Source of the DNA: Liquidambar formosana
Taxonomy: Eukaryota > Streptophyta > Magnoliopsida > Saxifragales > Altingiaceae
Direction of reading: 5' to 3'
Length of the DNA: 64,000 bases
Assembly: GCA_039720395.1 (NCBI GenBank)
Contig: JBBPBK010000065.1
Location: 62,001-126,000, forward strand
This document shows positions 10,881 to 23,407 of the stretch, piece after piece. The notes below the pieces were generated by a model that had not been told where the DNA came from, did not search any database, and saw only the letters and a list, made by a program, of their open reading frames with translations. Numbering within the stretch: the stretch's first letter is position 1; each line of letters opens with the position of its first letter. The translations under genes and the position numbers were made by a program.

Positions 10881-13499
10881 TCTCTTTTATTTAAAAAAAA
10901 AAATTAATTAATTTCTTATTTGAAAACCAATATTGCTTTTGATGGGTGAGGAACCCGTTGCTCTTCTTACAATCACATTTGAACTATTGAACTCATCACA
11001 CAATCACAATTCAAACATTGTAAATCAAACCTAATCTTTATACAATTAAATAACCATATATACAATTAACTCAAATCTCGCCAAATGTAATTGGATTGAA
11101 AAATCAAATAACCATATATACAATTAGATTAACTCGGTTTTTGTTAGGTCTACATTGTATCCAATCCATTGACATCCCTACGCCACTTGATAGAGGTTAA
11201 AACTTTAATCCACCACATACCTGAAAAGAGAAATATAGTATATTATATATATGTAAAAAGTAATCGAAATAAAAAAGATCAACTCACAATTCAAATGTTT
11301 TATGATTCAAACCGAACCCCATCCCACCCTTTCATCTATAACGTACCCTCAACATTGTGTAGGAAGGATTTAAAAAATGCAAATCAAACTTTTTATAAGT
11401 GATACACTACTATTCTAAATGAGCCTATAAGATTTAATGATTTTAAGGAATACTTGGCCATCCTGTTTTTCTTATTATGCTCCATTTGTTGGTACATTAT
11501 AGTCTATACAACTCAATCATTTTAAATGGGTCACCTTAGTAAATGGAAGCCACGTCCATCGTCATAATTAATAGTATATAGTTGTATAAAATGCAATGCT
11601 TGCATTTTATGAGATCTAAAACTGTTCCCATACCATTAGTTGTAGCGTTGGTTACCAATCCATAGCAATATTATTCCGTCCCCAGCATTTTTTTAAGTCA
11701 AAAGATGCATTTAGGTTTTATTCCCCTTGATGGAAATGGAAATGTAAACAGAAGAAACAAAAAAATGGATGAAAGAATCATCAGATGGGACAAATGAGGC
11801 ATGCCGTATAGAGTAAAGAACAAAAAGAAAGAATTGAACTATTAAAATAAATAAATAAATAAATGGCGTTGATAGCTGCTTCATCGACTAATGTAACATA
11901 AAGAAATCATTTTATGTTGTTAGCGTTGTCAACTTAAGTCTCTAATGAATTAAGTATCAATTTTATAGCAGGACACAAAGAAAACAGAATTTACCTTAAA
12001 AAAGAAAACTCACAACAGCAGCATAGGTAGAACTATTGAAATCATAAAATTTTATCTTCATTCAAATAAACTAGAAGTGAACATATTATTTACTTCATAA
12101 CATAAAATAAGACTGTAAAGCAAACTAAACGAAATTAGAACAAACTCGACGCCAGCCAAACATTGGTAAGTTAAAATTGGCTTTCCTTGAAGGTTGGCAC
12201 AGTTCAAATTGGGGGTGGCACATACCTTTGGGAAGGATTGTGTGTGTAATGTGATTCGATGCTTCTATCTTCTAAGTTATAAACACCTGGTAAATGAAAC
12301 AAACAGGGTAGGAATCAGAATTTAGTAAAAAAATATATTAGTAATAAAAAGATGTAGATTACATTTTTTTTTCCCAGTAAATGAAACAAACAGGTGGTGT
12401 TCGAGAAAGAGAGAGAGAGAGAGAGGAATATTAAAAATAAAAATAAAAAAACCAACAAATATCAAATAATGAATCATAAAGGAACTACCTTTATGATTTT
12501 GCAATAGATTTGTACACACCAACCTTTGAAAATTCTACTTGGTGCCTAAAGGCAGATAGCCTGGGAGGGCAATATCCCCGCCAATAGCCATGGCCAAATT
12601 CATCAATCTTGCAAACATTGAACATTTTGATTTATTTTGTGCAAAAACAGATAATTTTTCTCAAAAATTTTAAACGATTAACACCCCGTTATTGATGCAC
12701 ATTACCAATACTGGGGTCTGGTGACTTGGGTGCCTATTCAATCACCTTGGTGTATATGTATGAATCTGATTTATATTATCTTGTCATCTTTGTATAACTC
12801 TGGAAAATTCAAACTTGTATAATGTTCACAGTAACTGATGAATTTTATAACACAGTTACTAGTACATTCCTAAATGATAGTACATATTAATCCTTTCTTG
12901 CATCCATATATTAGTAAATCTCATATTTTTTTTATGTAACATGGTTGTAGGGGTTTTGATGGGCCATAGATAATGATAAGTGGCAAGGTCAAGTTGACAG
13001 TATAAAGCCTTTATTTGAAGGTAAAATACACGGAAGAAAATTTAGATTCCATTATTGACTTAGATTGACTCTGAGATGACTAGGCTTGTGATCTGCCATT
13101 GCTATCTTTTATAAACCTAGAGCTTCATTTGCTCCATTATTTGTTTTTATTGAGGCTGCATTTGATAATAGAAACTACTGGATTACAAACTCTTTGATGC
13201 TATTTAAATATGGGAGTCATTCAACATTAAATAGAAGGTGACAGTGTGACACTAATCACTAACAAACTTGTGAAATTACTTTGTAAGTATTTGCACTTTA
13301 GTATTGTGTAATCTAATAGTGAGTTTGTTTATTAGTACCGGTTTATGGCAGATACCTGTAGTGCTAATTATTGAGTTTCTTAAAGCATATTGTGTAATCT
13401 GAATCTCAAGCATAAACAACATAGAAGAACTTAAATTAGGTATTTCCTTTCATCAAAAAATAAAAAAATAAAAAAAAATAAGTATTTCGAAATCCACCC

Positions 13500-13533
13500 A
13501 ATTAGATATATATATATATATATATATATATAG
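13500..13533. repeat. (AT)n microsatellite
   Basis: A pure TA dinucleotide run of about 28 bp lies inside CACTA-1, just downstream of the COR413-like exon in the sense of that exon. Confidence 0.8.
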
Positions 13534-13626
13534 ATAGACCAACATATTATACATCATAGCACATAATTTAACTGATCATATGACATCCTTTGTAGAAAGA
13601 GGGAGATAAAGAGAAAGGGAACTGAC

Positions 13627-13802
13627 ATTGCAGTGTAAGAAGCGACCCATTCGAGAAATGTAGTGCCGAAGCCAAGGCTTGCGAGCTTGATGGCATGATT
13701 GGCGAGCTTGATTGCAGCAGTATGAAGCTCCTGTAGGTCAAATGTGATCAAATCGCTCGTGGCTTCATCAGCCGTCACTGCCAGGAAACCCATTTTCCCC
13801 AT
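13627..13802 (-). pseudogene. Captured first exon of a COR413 (cold-regulated 413 plasma membrane protein) gene
   Basis: The 58 codons begin MGKMGFLAVTADEATSDLI and end FGTTFLEWVASYTA. This has the length, order and wording of the N-terminus of plant COR413-PM proteins, polytopic membrane proteins induced by cold and drought. The exon ends in phase 2 at AAT|GTCAGT; COR413 proteins have Ile at that point (AT-), so the boundary fits a true splice donor. Nothing of the membrane-spanning remainder was found nearby. Lying wholly inside CACTA-1, it is best read as a transduplicated fragment. The reading frame has no stop, but the gene is incomplete. Confidence 0.75.
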
Positions 13803-14940
13803 TCTTCTTCAAATCTCACAAAAAAAACTCGATCACCAACGTTAATATCTATGTCTCAGTTTCACACCCATAGATATAAATAGAAGCTCAAGATTATTAC
13901 AGTAGGTGGGATGTGTTTGGTAGATTCTGAATATAGCAAGCCATGTTGCGTAGTTCTAGAAATGCTTCTAATTACTGATAAAGAATTCAAGGCAAATACA
14001 AAGGAAAAGGCAGGAATAAACCAAATAAACAGCCGGGTAGTTCTAGAAATGCTTCTAATTATCGATATACTATGGTTTTTCGCTCATACGTCTTATCAAA
14101 CACTTGGTATGACTCTTACCTTTACTCTATCTTTCCACCCTTATACATTCAATACATTCAAATTATCAAAATCAATTCCCATAAAGTTTTCAAATATAAA
14201 TCTGACTATATATGTAACGAAAACATATTTACTTCTACATTAAAGAATGAAAATCATAACAGATTAAAAAAGAAATCACAAAAAAAAAAAAAAATGTAGT
14301 CACCATTTTAGGATCGCTTGACCCTAACTCAAATTAGTAGAAGAAGAGAGCGAGTACAACCCTCATTTTCTGATGCCATGAAACCCTAACTCAAATTTGC
14401 ATAAGAAGAAGATAATGATGAGATAAAGAAGAAGAAGACAAAAGTGAGAGATAAACCTGGAAGAAGCTCCTATACTTGACCTCGAGCGCCACTGTCTGTG
14501 AAAAGAAGAAGCCCTGTGGTGGAGAAATTGAAGGAGTTGTTGCCGTTGCCCAAAATCATTCGATGCGCGTGTGTCGTATCCACAAAAAGAATTACATAGC
14601 TTGAGATCATGTCTCAAATGGATACGCCTCTATCTCCTGGTCTGTCTTCATCCTCTACCTATTTCAATTGCGACAATGAACACCGCCGGCTGTATAACGG
14701 CTTCATATAGTTGTCTCTCAGAAATCGCCACTTTGTGGTTCGTATGATTGTTGAGAAGAGTGTTAGGGTTTAAGAGAAGTGAAGTGTGTGTTTGTTGAGT
14801 AAAGCGTTAGGGTTTGAGAGGTGCGAGATGAGAGATGAGAAATGGGAGGGAGGGTGGGTCGTGGGTTTGGGAAAGTGAGAAAAAAACCGCGCCTGATTTT
14901 CGTGGGAGGGGGAAGCTGAGGTTTGATTAAAAAAAAAATC

Positions 14941-15118
14941 TTTCTAGAAAGATCACGGTATAACTTAATACCGTGATCTATCTTATGGCCTATGATCACA
15001 GTTTTTAAAAAACTGAGATTAAAACTCTTAAAAAGATCACACTTTTTTATAAAACTGTGATTAAATATTTTATCCACACATAAGATCACAGTTTTTAAAA
15101 AAAGTGTGATCTTTTTCT
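14941..15118. repeat. CACTA-1 right subterminal repeat array
   Basis: Copies of GATCACAGTTTTT and its complement (AAAAACTGTGATC) recur in both orientations, mirroring the left array at 10612-10880 and running into the terminal CACTA inverted repeat. Confidence 0.8.
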
Positions 15119-15136
15119 ATTATTGTAGTAGTGTTG

Positions 15137-16128
15137 GTTATTAGAAGTTACTGGATATGACTTTTAGGTGCACAAGATAGTCTTAAGCAAGGAGTCAAAT
15201 ATCAATATCAATAGATATATCGAGAGTCTAAAAACATAGATATATCGATGGATATATCAAATATATCAAAAATATTAATATTGATTTAAAAATATAATAG
15301 ATATTATTAGTTAAACATAAAAGTTTTCATTGAAACTCTAGAAATTAACAATTATTTGAACTCTAATAAGCAACTCAAAATCAAAATATAACAATTTAAA
15401 CGTGTAAAGAACAAATATGTGTTATGTAAGGTATAAAAAGTATATCGTGCTGATCAAATAATTAAGAGAAATTTAGTCAAATTCAATATTTAAATATCAC
15501 ATAACATTAAAGGCTTAAAAGTATAAAATTTTCTATCAACAAATGGGCTTGCTGCAAAAATTAAATTAAATTAAATTAAAAAAGCATATAGGCTTGCACC
15601 ACATCATATGAGATTTTCCTATCTATGACGGTGCGCATTTAGCAAGGAGTGTACAAAAGAAGGCAGAAAAGAGAAGTTGACACTCACAATAGCCCTATTC
15701 TCTATCAAACATTTGATAGATTAAATGAACTTTACTTCGGGAAGAGGCTAAAAGCAATTTGTTCATATATTTTAGTCCATGAGTCTTAAACTCAAAATAT
15801 GTTCGTATCAAACTACTATCATTTCTTCTATACCTTCAAAAAAAACTTGTCCACTGATTTTTTTGTGAATGCAGTCATGGTTTGTGTAGGGGTACAATTG
15901 TCCGATTCCTATCATTCACATCATACATGCCAAATTTGAAATTAATCGGAGATTAGGAGCTATGTTATCTATAAAGTACTCTAAATTAAAGTTTTATTTA
16001 TTAGAAGAAATGTAAGTTTATGGATCAAATACTTCTCAATATTCAATTAACTTGAAATTTGACATGCATGACAGGAATATGTAATCCAATGGTTGGATTG
16101 GCGAAATATAATTTCTATAAAAATATAT
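15137..16128. other. Intergenic; contains repeat copy 2
   Basis: AT-rich with no coding signal. A GATATATC-type simple repeat is seen at 15195-15260. The part from 15890 onward matches the dispersed repeat at 9430-9703 and is interrupted by the next solo LTR. Confidence 0.5.
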
Positions 16129-17567
16129 TGTGAGCGCCGTGTCCTGAACCACGCCCGGGCTCGGGATTATGCCACTAACCATGAATGATTAGGGCGAAAA
16201 AGGAGTCGCCACCCGATTTGGCTTCGGGAACCAATTGACCCTTTGGAAGGGTCCAACTTACCATAACCAGAGATTATTCGGGTTCGGAGCTAGGGTACGC
16301 GGATGGGAAGGTGTTAGGCACCCATCTACGCCCGACCGAGGCCGGCCCCCACATGTACTTATTGGCTTTAATTAAAAAGGACTTAATTAGGCTCAACCTT
16401 ATTCAAGCAATTCAATGATTTAATTTAATCGATGGCACACAATGACAAATAGGTAAGAAATCAAGGTAAAACGAGAGAAATAAATATATACACAGAAAAC
16501 AAAAGCATTTAACAGAGTCGAATCATACTTACACAGCCTGCAAAATAAGGATTAGTTTGCAAAACATGGCTCATACACGTACGTGCATATGGGATGCACG
16601 TACGTGCATCACACATGCTCGTACGTACATGCTCTAAAATCAGTGTATGAAAAAGATGCAGATTCGAACTTATAATGCTACCATCATGTTTATGCGAACC
16701 TACAAGTGATTATATCATGCTAAAAACTACCTAAACATGCTTTAGAAACAATAATAATATCCTAGATCTAGATTTCAAGAAATCACGGATTGATTCTATG
16801 AAATAAATGCCGAAATTGATGGATTAATTCAGCCACGCAGCATAATCATGCCTATATCTAGAAAAAGTGATGAACAAATAAAAATATGCTATCCCTGGCA
16901 AGCCTATATGCTTCAAGTACGTGCTAAATCACAAGGAAATGGAATAAAGGATTGAAAATCATTACCCTCAGGTACGAGCAACAGCGATTACTCCTTGAAC
17001 TCCCCTTCTGGACTTCTCACAGTCACAACTATGAGTTTTCGGATCTTTCGGGGTGGAGGCTGTGTGTAGAAGTTGGATCCTTTGGGGGGTGTGGGCTTAA
17101 GAAAAATCGGTCCCCTCTCTTGAATGAAAGCAAGGTATTTATAGATGGTGATTAGGGTTTATTTCGGAGTCCATTAGGGTTTCCCAGCCGCCATCAAGCA
17201 GCTATAAGCACAGGGGCTTCATAAGGTAAGAAACGATTTGGGGGGAAATGCTGGAAATTTGAAATTCGAAGGGCATGATCGTATGTGCATAGAAGATGCA
17301 TGTACGTGCATGAACCATGCTCATACGATCATGGGTATCAAAAGCTGTGTTGGAAAATAAAGGGCATGATCATACGTGCATGGAAGATGCACGTACGTGC
17401 ATGAACCATGCTCATACGATCATGGGGTATCAAAAGGTATCAAAAAGTTGTGTTGTGCCTGCACAGGTCCTTCGGGCTCGCTTGTGGTAGTTTATTTGCT
17501 GTTACCCTTCATCATTGGGCTTAAAGGTGGTCCAAAATGTCAGGCGGTACAAAATTGGGTGTCAACA
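16129..17567 (-). mobile_element. Solo LTR, 1439 bp, Tat-like family A
   Basis: The sequence begins TGTGAGCGCCGTG and ends GGGTGTCAACA (TG...CA) and is flanked by an exact 5-bp TSD, TATAT (16124-16128 and 17568-17572). The internal words GGAGTCGCCACC and GGGAAGGTGTTAGGCACCC are shared in similar form with the LTRs at 23408 and 44390, indicating related Tat-type families. A TATA box on the minus strand (CTATAAATAC, 17135-17144) gives the orientation. No internal region is left, as expected after LTR-LTR recombination. Confidence 0.88.
17135..17425 (-). promoter_or_regulatory. LTR promoter: TATA box with upstream palindrome clusters (family A)
   Basis: The minus-strand TATA box lies at 17135-17144. 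Upstream of it, at 17273-17334 and again at 17363-17425, is a 62-bp block repeated at about 90-bp spacing. Each block holds CATGATCGTA/GTACGTGCAT-type words and their inverted copies (TACGATCATG). A third, related set (CACGTACGTGCAT) lies downstream in the LTR at 16572-16632. The role as an enhancer is inferred from position. Confidence 0.55.
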
Positions 17568-17572
17568 TATAT

Positions 17573-17940
17573 TGATAGGTGTAAGTGTAAAAAGTTTTAT
17601 ACCATGTGTCCACAGAACCTTCCCCATATGTTGATAGGTCTTTTTACTGAAGTTTTGATGCGGGTGGGTTTTTGAAGAAAAACCCAAGGTCCCTTCGGTC
17701 TCCATTCCTGTGCCTTCCTACCCATTCTAGCTACAACCCTCCCTTGCCCTAATTCCTCGTATTGATTCTCATATTTGAAACCGATATTGATTCATGAGAA
17801 ACGAATTTGCCTTTCTACTGAGTTTCATACTTAGATGTAATATCTTGTCTGGTAGGGAACGTACAACCCATATGGTTTTAGCCTTTGCTAGGACTTAACC
17901 TTTAATAAAAAAGGGGAAAAAAAAAAGAATAAATGGGTTG
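17573..17940. other. No gene recognised
   Basis: The first ~45 bases continue the dispersed repeat interrupted by the solo LTR. The rest shows no coding or repeat structure. Confidence 0.5.
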
Positions 17941-18753
17941 TGTGGGATATTTGCCATCAAGGAATGAAATCTCGACACGTGGAAGCCTTCGGAAACTCAC
18001 CCGAGAGACTCCAGACTCCTTAGTTGCAGTAATACAATCGTCGGGATGACACACCCTCGGTAAAGTTTGTCCTCGGGCCCTGATACCCTCGGGCATGAAT
18101 GTTTTTGGGCCAATGATACCCTTGGTCGAATATTCCCTCGGGCAGCACCAATATATGCCCCTCACATGTCTTGAAATTGATCACTTGCCATATCTAACAA
18201 AAAAGTCTGGTCGTGCTTAGGGCACGCTCCCGATAATTGAGTCAGAGGCAACAACTGTCGACGATCAGGCCTGTAGCCCCGAAATATCTGCGATCTAGCT
18301 GAAACCCCTATTTAACCATGGTTAGCTCGGAACCCTAAATTGATCACGGTTAGGTTAGAATATTGACCAAATCTGAAGCCTAGTCTTCCTATTAAAGGAA
18401 TACGGTTCACACCAAAGAAGTTAAGTGCTCCTCGACACAAACCCCTAAAAACTCCTCTTCTCTCTCTAGACACTGAGACTGACTTGAGCGTCGGAGGGCT
18501 TTACGCCGGACAACCCCCGACCTTCCTTGATGGTTCTCTTTGTTTTTAGGTTACTGTTCACTGGAGAATCGAGCGGCACTATTCGGCGAGCCACCTAGCG
18601 CTATTGTACATTGGAGCCAATCAAGCGTTACTGTACATCTGGGAGTTATTTTAGCCTCCACCACCCTCTCAGGCCGTCGTCATGTGGCGCTCTGAATCAT
18701 CGGGCCACCTTCCTTAAAGCACTCCACCGACTGTCCGGATTTTTCCCCGTACA
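17941..18753 (+). mobile_element. Solo LTR, 813 bp, second Ty3 family
   Basis: The sequence starts TGTGGGATATTTGCC and ends CCCCGTACA. The flanks GGTTG (17936-17940) and GGTTA (18754-18758) form an imperfect 5-bp TSD. It contains words common in plant Tat/Athila-type LTRs (CTCGACACGTGG; then ACTGACTTGAGCGTCGGAGG). A CCCTCGG(G) heptamer recurs about five times at 18050-18145, upstream of a possible TATTTAA box at 18308. The one TSD mismatch keeps confidence moderate. Confidence 0.6.
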
Positions 18754-18904
18754 GGTTAGAAGAAGAATCACTCTAACATTGAGATGAAATGGGCACATCA
18801 CTTCCTAAAATAAAGGAATAAATGGGTATGAAGAAGAAGAAGAAGAAGGCTCACAGATCTCCTCTCAGATCTAACAGTTAGGTAAAATGGGTTCAGTACC
18901 CCCC

Positions 18905-21184
18905 TGTCACGACCCAAATTAATTAAGCCATGATCAATATTAATAAATCCAGTTTAATTAAGAAAATCATTTAGGAAGCATGTGAATGGAACATACCATA
19001 ACAAAACCGGTAATTTCAATAAAATTTTTGGCATAACCCATTTGTAAATGGAGCATACCGTAACAAAATCCTGTATAAAATAGTTATAAAGGTTTCTGTC
19101 ATCCATCATTGGTATCATCACATGCTAAATAAACCATACAAAGAGATCCACGAAATTAAAATATTACAAACCATGAATTATTACGATTGGCCGAATACAA
19201 AGTGTTTAGTTAATACATATCTATAATATTAAAATTTTCCCATCCAAGCATAACACCTCAAGGCGAGGTCTCCGCAGCTATGAAATCATCTGAAAAGGGT
19301 TAAAAACATAGGAATGAGTATAAAACTCAGTAGATATAATTTTCATATAGAAATAACTAAAGCATGATAATATAACCAATTAAAACCATGCTTAAAATAA
19401 TTAAAACCCATGCAATGTCATGAATGATATGCGACTCGTGTCCATTTAACATAATCCATAATTATTGACCACTCCTGTAGGAGTCTTCGCGTGGAAACGG
19501 AGGATTTAAACTCACCTCCAAGAGGACAACACAAGGGTTCCTACCTGAAACCGGAAAGTAGCCTCTATTTCGGGAACACAAAGGTTCCTACCTGGAACCG
19601 GAAAGTACCCAAGACCAAAGGAATGGAAAACACCACTAAGTCCCTTTACCGCTAGTAGTCCAAATCCAATGACCCTTTAATATACTTTTACCAAGTAATT
19701 AATTAAGTCCATTTCATGCATTTTATGCCAATGAATGCCATGAAAAGCTTAAAAACCCATACACGTGTTAGTTATTTTAGAAATCAACAATATATAATTA
19801 TTTCATAATTATATAATATATGGGAGCTATGTAAAACGTGTAAAAGATAGACCAACAAGAATTTACATAGCATATATATCCAAAATAAACCAAAATATAA
19901 CAAGTATATCAACCCATATACTCCCAAATGTAATAGTCCTAAATATAAGGTTATGTAAACTAGACCCCTCACTACATGCATTACAAAATATACATGATAA
20001 TACACCCAAAAATCACGTAAACTCATAAATAACACCAATATACATTTTTATTCAACATATATGGGCTTATATCCTAACACATTATCATTCCTATGGTTAA
20101 AACCCATGAAAATTACACCTACCTCCAATATGTTGCACCAAACGTGGAGAAAATGTGTTGGGAGGGTCGAATTTGAGCTTAGAATGCAAGAATAAGCTCT
20201 AAACTCCACAGATCAGGCTTGAATCCTCACCAAGCACGTGTAGATCTTTAAATCCATCCCCTAGAACGCGAGTCCAAGCGTTGAAATAAGGTGAGAGAGT
20301 CAAAAACCCATGCATGCAAGAGAAAAATGTGATTTTCTCTCTCCAAACAAGCCCTTTCTCTCTCCTCTCTCTCTTCTCTCTCTCCTTCTCTCTCCTTCTC
20401 TCTCTCTTTCTCTAATACTCAAAATATTGAAAAATGGGTATTAGAGTCGTGGTATGAGGGTTTTAAAAGGGGTGAGGGGCACATGCGTCTTTTGACGCAT
20501 TAAAAAAAAATTTCCAGATTCTGCGATGCACGATTGACTGTGGGTTGAGGGCATAATCGATCGTGGTTAATAGAAGCTAAATAACGTTTCTGGGGCACCT
20601 ACGATCGATCGTCCTCAAGGCACGATCGATCGTCCCTTGCTGAAAATGCCCAGTAACTCAGGCAAATGTGTATAAACTCCCACAGTACACACCACTACCT
20701 TATTTTCATTAAAAACATCTAAGTAAAAGGAAGAATAAATACTCTAAGTTATTTAATGAAAATAAGCAAATAACCCCCCATTTGAATCCAAATAAAATAT
20801 TAAAAAAATCAAATTCCAAGTATATCAAAATCTCATTTTCAAGTTTTAGTACAAAATCTGATTCCCGATAGATTTTTCAAAAACCAACATATGAGGAAAC
20901 CAATCGAATCGTGGTAATAAAATCCTATAAAATCACAGATGTCTTATAATATTATAAACTTCCACTACCGCCAAAAATTATCTTTAAAAACGAAGTTTTA
21001 TGAAAATTCATTTTTTCCCAACACTTAGTCAAATTTTAGCAGTCTAAAAGTGTGAAATCGTAAACGCAACAACATCACACACGTGTAATACCCACGCGTG
21101 ACAATACCCGACAAATCAACTAAAGTACATGCAAATTATGCATTAAAGGTGAGATTATCCTAATTAAATGACACGGGTATTACA
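18905..21184 (-). mobile_element. Solo LTR, 2280 bp, third family
   Basis: The sequence begins TGTCACGACCC and ends GGGTATTACA; on the minus strand it starts TGTAATACCCG, a common plant LTR start. The flanks CCCCC and CTCCC make an imperfect TSD within a C-rich target. Inside, the minus-strand order is a palindrome cluster (20522-20636), a TTTTAAAA box (20461-20468), and a CT-rich leader rich in CTCTCT (20335-20415). No coding sequence is present. Confidence 0.7.
20461..20636 (-). promoter_or_regulatory. LTR promoter with CGATCGATCG palindrome cluster
   Basis: On the minus strand a weak TATA-like TTTTAAAA (20461-20468) is preceded at 55-170 bp by several copies of ACGATCGATCGT and related words (TGCACGATTG, ATCGATCGTGG). 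The geometry matches the other LTR promoters in this window, but the palindrome word is different. Confidence 0.5.
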
Positions 21185-21186
21185 CT

Positions 21187-21210
21187 CCCCCCCCCCCCCC
21201 CCCCAAAAAA
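21187..21210. repeat. Homopolymer C/A tract
   Basis: A run of about 18 C followed by A residues sits directly next to the right end of the solo LTR. It may hide part of the TSD. Confidence 0.8.
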
Positions 21211-21590
21211 AAGGAAAAAAAGGTTAAAATAAGAAGAAGGAAGTGCTAGCACCGTTAACATTGCAACATTAAAAGTTATGATTATGAGGTCGTCAATGGA
21301 ATTGATAAGAATGAGAGAGAAGAAGAAGGAACAGGAGGAGGGAGTCACCGTAGTGACACCGACGGCGGAATGGGTGAAGAACCAGAGTCAATGGAGAGAG
21401 AGTGTGTTAATTATGTTAAATCAAATGGGTCTTGGGTTATTGTCTTAACCTGACCCGAATTTGTAACTATTTAATAAAAAGGATCCAAAAGAAGAAATAT
21501 CGTTGGATCAAAAACAAAAAAAAAAAAAACAAAAACAAAAACAAAAGGTCTATGACATAAAAAGGTCACCAGGTGTAAACGAATCCCTCT

Positions 21591-21592
<2 letters not shown>

Positions 21593-21637
<45 letters not shown>
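21593..21637. repeat. (AT)n microsatellite
   Basis: An uninterrupted AT dinucleotide run of about 44 bp, preceded by GTGTAAACGAATCC, a word resembling the end of the dispersed repeat at 9700. Confidence 0.9.
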
Positions 21638-21640
<3 letters not shown>

Positions 21641-22633
21641 GGTTCACGAGAATTTGGTCCGGTCCGATTTTGAAACCTCCTAAACCATAAAAGAAAACAA
21701 ATTGATCGGTCCTTATAAATTTTAAATCAAAATCGGACTAGATACTATTTAGATTCGACCAGACCAAAATACTCAAATCAGTGTGCCCCTCTAGCTTACC
21801 CAAACCAACTTGCACTCCTAGGTTAGAGGTGTTGGGGACTTGGAGCAAGCCGGAAAAGAAAGTAGGATAAATGATAAATCCAACGATGACTTATTTGCGA
21901 AAATAAGACAATATGATAAAAATGCCTTTGTAGGCACATAAAATGGACCACTCCTATAAGTCTTAGAGTGAATTTAGTCTAGTTAAGGCCTGCTAACAAG
22001 ATCCAATAAATGTAATTATTTTTTTTTTTTTGGGTAAATAATGAAAATACATAACCTGACTTATGCTTACAAGCCAAGTGCCAAGCAGACCATCTTCCTT
22101 CCACGATAGGGGCAAAATAGGGGAGCAAGAGCATTAGGATTTCCACTCACAAGACCTCTAACAATTATTATTCTTTTATCTTGTAGTGAAAATTGACCCA
22201 TCTCTACGGTGAAACTCCCAACAGACATGAGATCACCAACTAACCTAGTGTAAAAGATATTATATGAGTTTAGGTTCGAGGAATTGGGGCGTTCAAGGAA
22301 TTACAAAGGCACCCCCCACCCCTAATATATGAGGAAACAGAATTTTTGTATAAAACAATTAAATTTCTATATCCTAAGCTTCTCTGGTACAATGGTAAGT
22401 GACCTAAAGGTCTTACCATGAACCTTGATGGTTACAGATCTTATTTGGCCTTGTATGAGTATGTTTGTACGGTGTTTATATGTGTCTCACTGAGATTATT
22501 GTTGTTCATTTTAAGATGTATCAGGCCTCTGTTCGAACATCGAACGAACGATGATCTTTTTTTGTCGAACTTCACAACACACTAACTTTTATCGAAGATC
22601 TTCTTCTTCTTCTTTATCTGTCATCTTCTACTT
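21638..22633. other. No gene recognised
   Basis: About 1 kb of AT-rich sequence. A 72-codon open frame at 22551-22769 only reads across the border of the next LTR. No repeat ends seen. Confidence 0.5.
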
Positions 22634-22996
22634 TGATAAGAACTCACTCAGAAACAATAAGAAAAAATCCACAACTAGTGGAAGAATTCCATTGAATGGA
22701 TTCAACAATAATTTTCTGGTGCCTTTTCCTCCTCTTCATGGACACTTTTTTAAAGTGTCTCTTAGGTAATCAAGGATTCAAATCCCATGATTCTAGGAGA
22801 TATTATAGCTATCAAATGCAATTAATCTAAATAAGGTAACAATAAAAAGGACAAAAGACAATTAAAATAACGGTTGCACATATTTCTCCAGCAATTCCTC
22901 TATCAATTTCCCCTTTATGTAAGCCTCCATGTATGCAAGTTGACTTCCTCATAGAGCAGTTGAGCCACAACATCCTTATTGAGGATGGTTCTATCA
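22634..22996 (-). repeat. 3' LTR of the Reina-like element
   Basis: 363 bp, about 98% identical to 30222-30584, TG...CA ends. The polypurine tract (AAGGGGGTGGGAA on the minus strand, 22997-23009) lies directly next to it. Confidence 0.93.
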
Positions 22997-23407
22997 TTCC
23001 CACCCCCTTAATAATAACCTTGACCTCAATGTTGAAAAGTAGGGTATCGAGTCCGAATAAAGAACTCATCTTCCCAGGTAGCATCTTCACGTGGCAAATG
23101 GGCCCATTGAACAAGCCATTGGGTAACTACTCGACGGCGCCGTTGAATCTTACGCGTGTCTAGCACTTGTAATGGAGTGATTTGTAAGACGCCATCATCT
23201 GAAACATGTGGTAAGTCTTGCACACGAACATCATGGTCACCAATCTTTTTTTTGCGGCATGATATATGAAAGACTGGATGAATTTTCAAACCCGAGGGCA
23301 GGTCCAAACGGTAAGCCACGTTTCCAATGCGCTCAAATATCCAAAAGGGGCCATAAAAACAGGGAGATAATTTCAAGGAACCTCGAACTGCCACTGAAGC
23401 TTGACGG

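Larger units (their letters stand above)
10602..15133. mobile_element. Non-autonomous CACTA (En/Spm) transposon carrying a host gene fragment (CACTA-1)
   Basis: The two ends are exact 15-bp inverted repeats, CACTACTACAATAAT, and the element is flanked by a 3-bp TSD, TTG (10599-10601 and 15134-15136). Both subterminal regions are full of GATCACGGTTTTT-like words in both orientations. Length is 4532 bp. No CACTA transposase was recognised, so it would depend on one supplied elsewhere. It carries a COR413 exon at 13627-13802. Other short fragments (for example minus strand 12540-12600 and 14360-14700) look exon-like but were not identified. Confidence 0.9.

Noticed and set aside
13911..14299. 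Open frames of 75-110 codons in CACTA-1
   Set aside because: AT-rich low-complexity translations without family resemblance.
17927..18820. Direct repeat AATAAATGGGT at 17928 and 18811 as a TSD
   Set aside because: Eleven bases is too long for an LTR element and the ends next to it are not TG...CA; GGTTG/GGTTA at 17936 and 18754 fits better.
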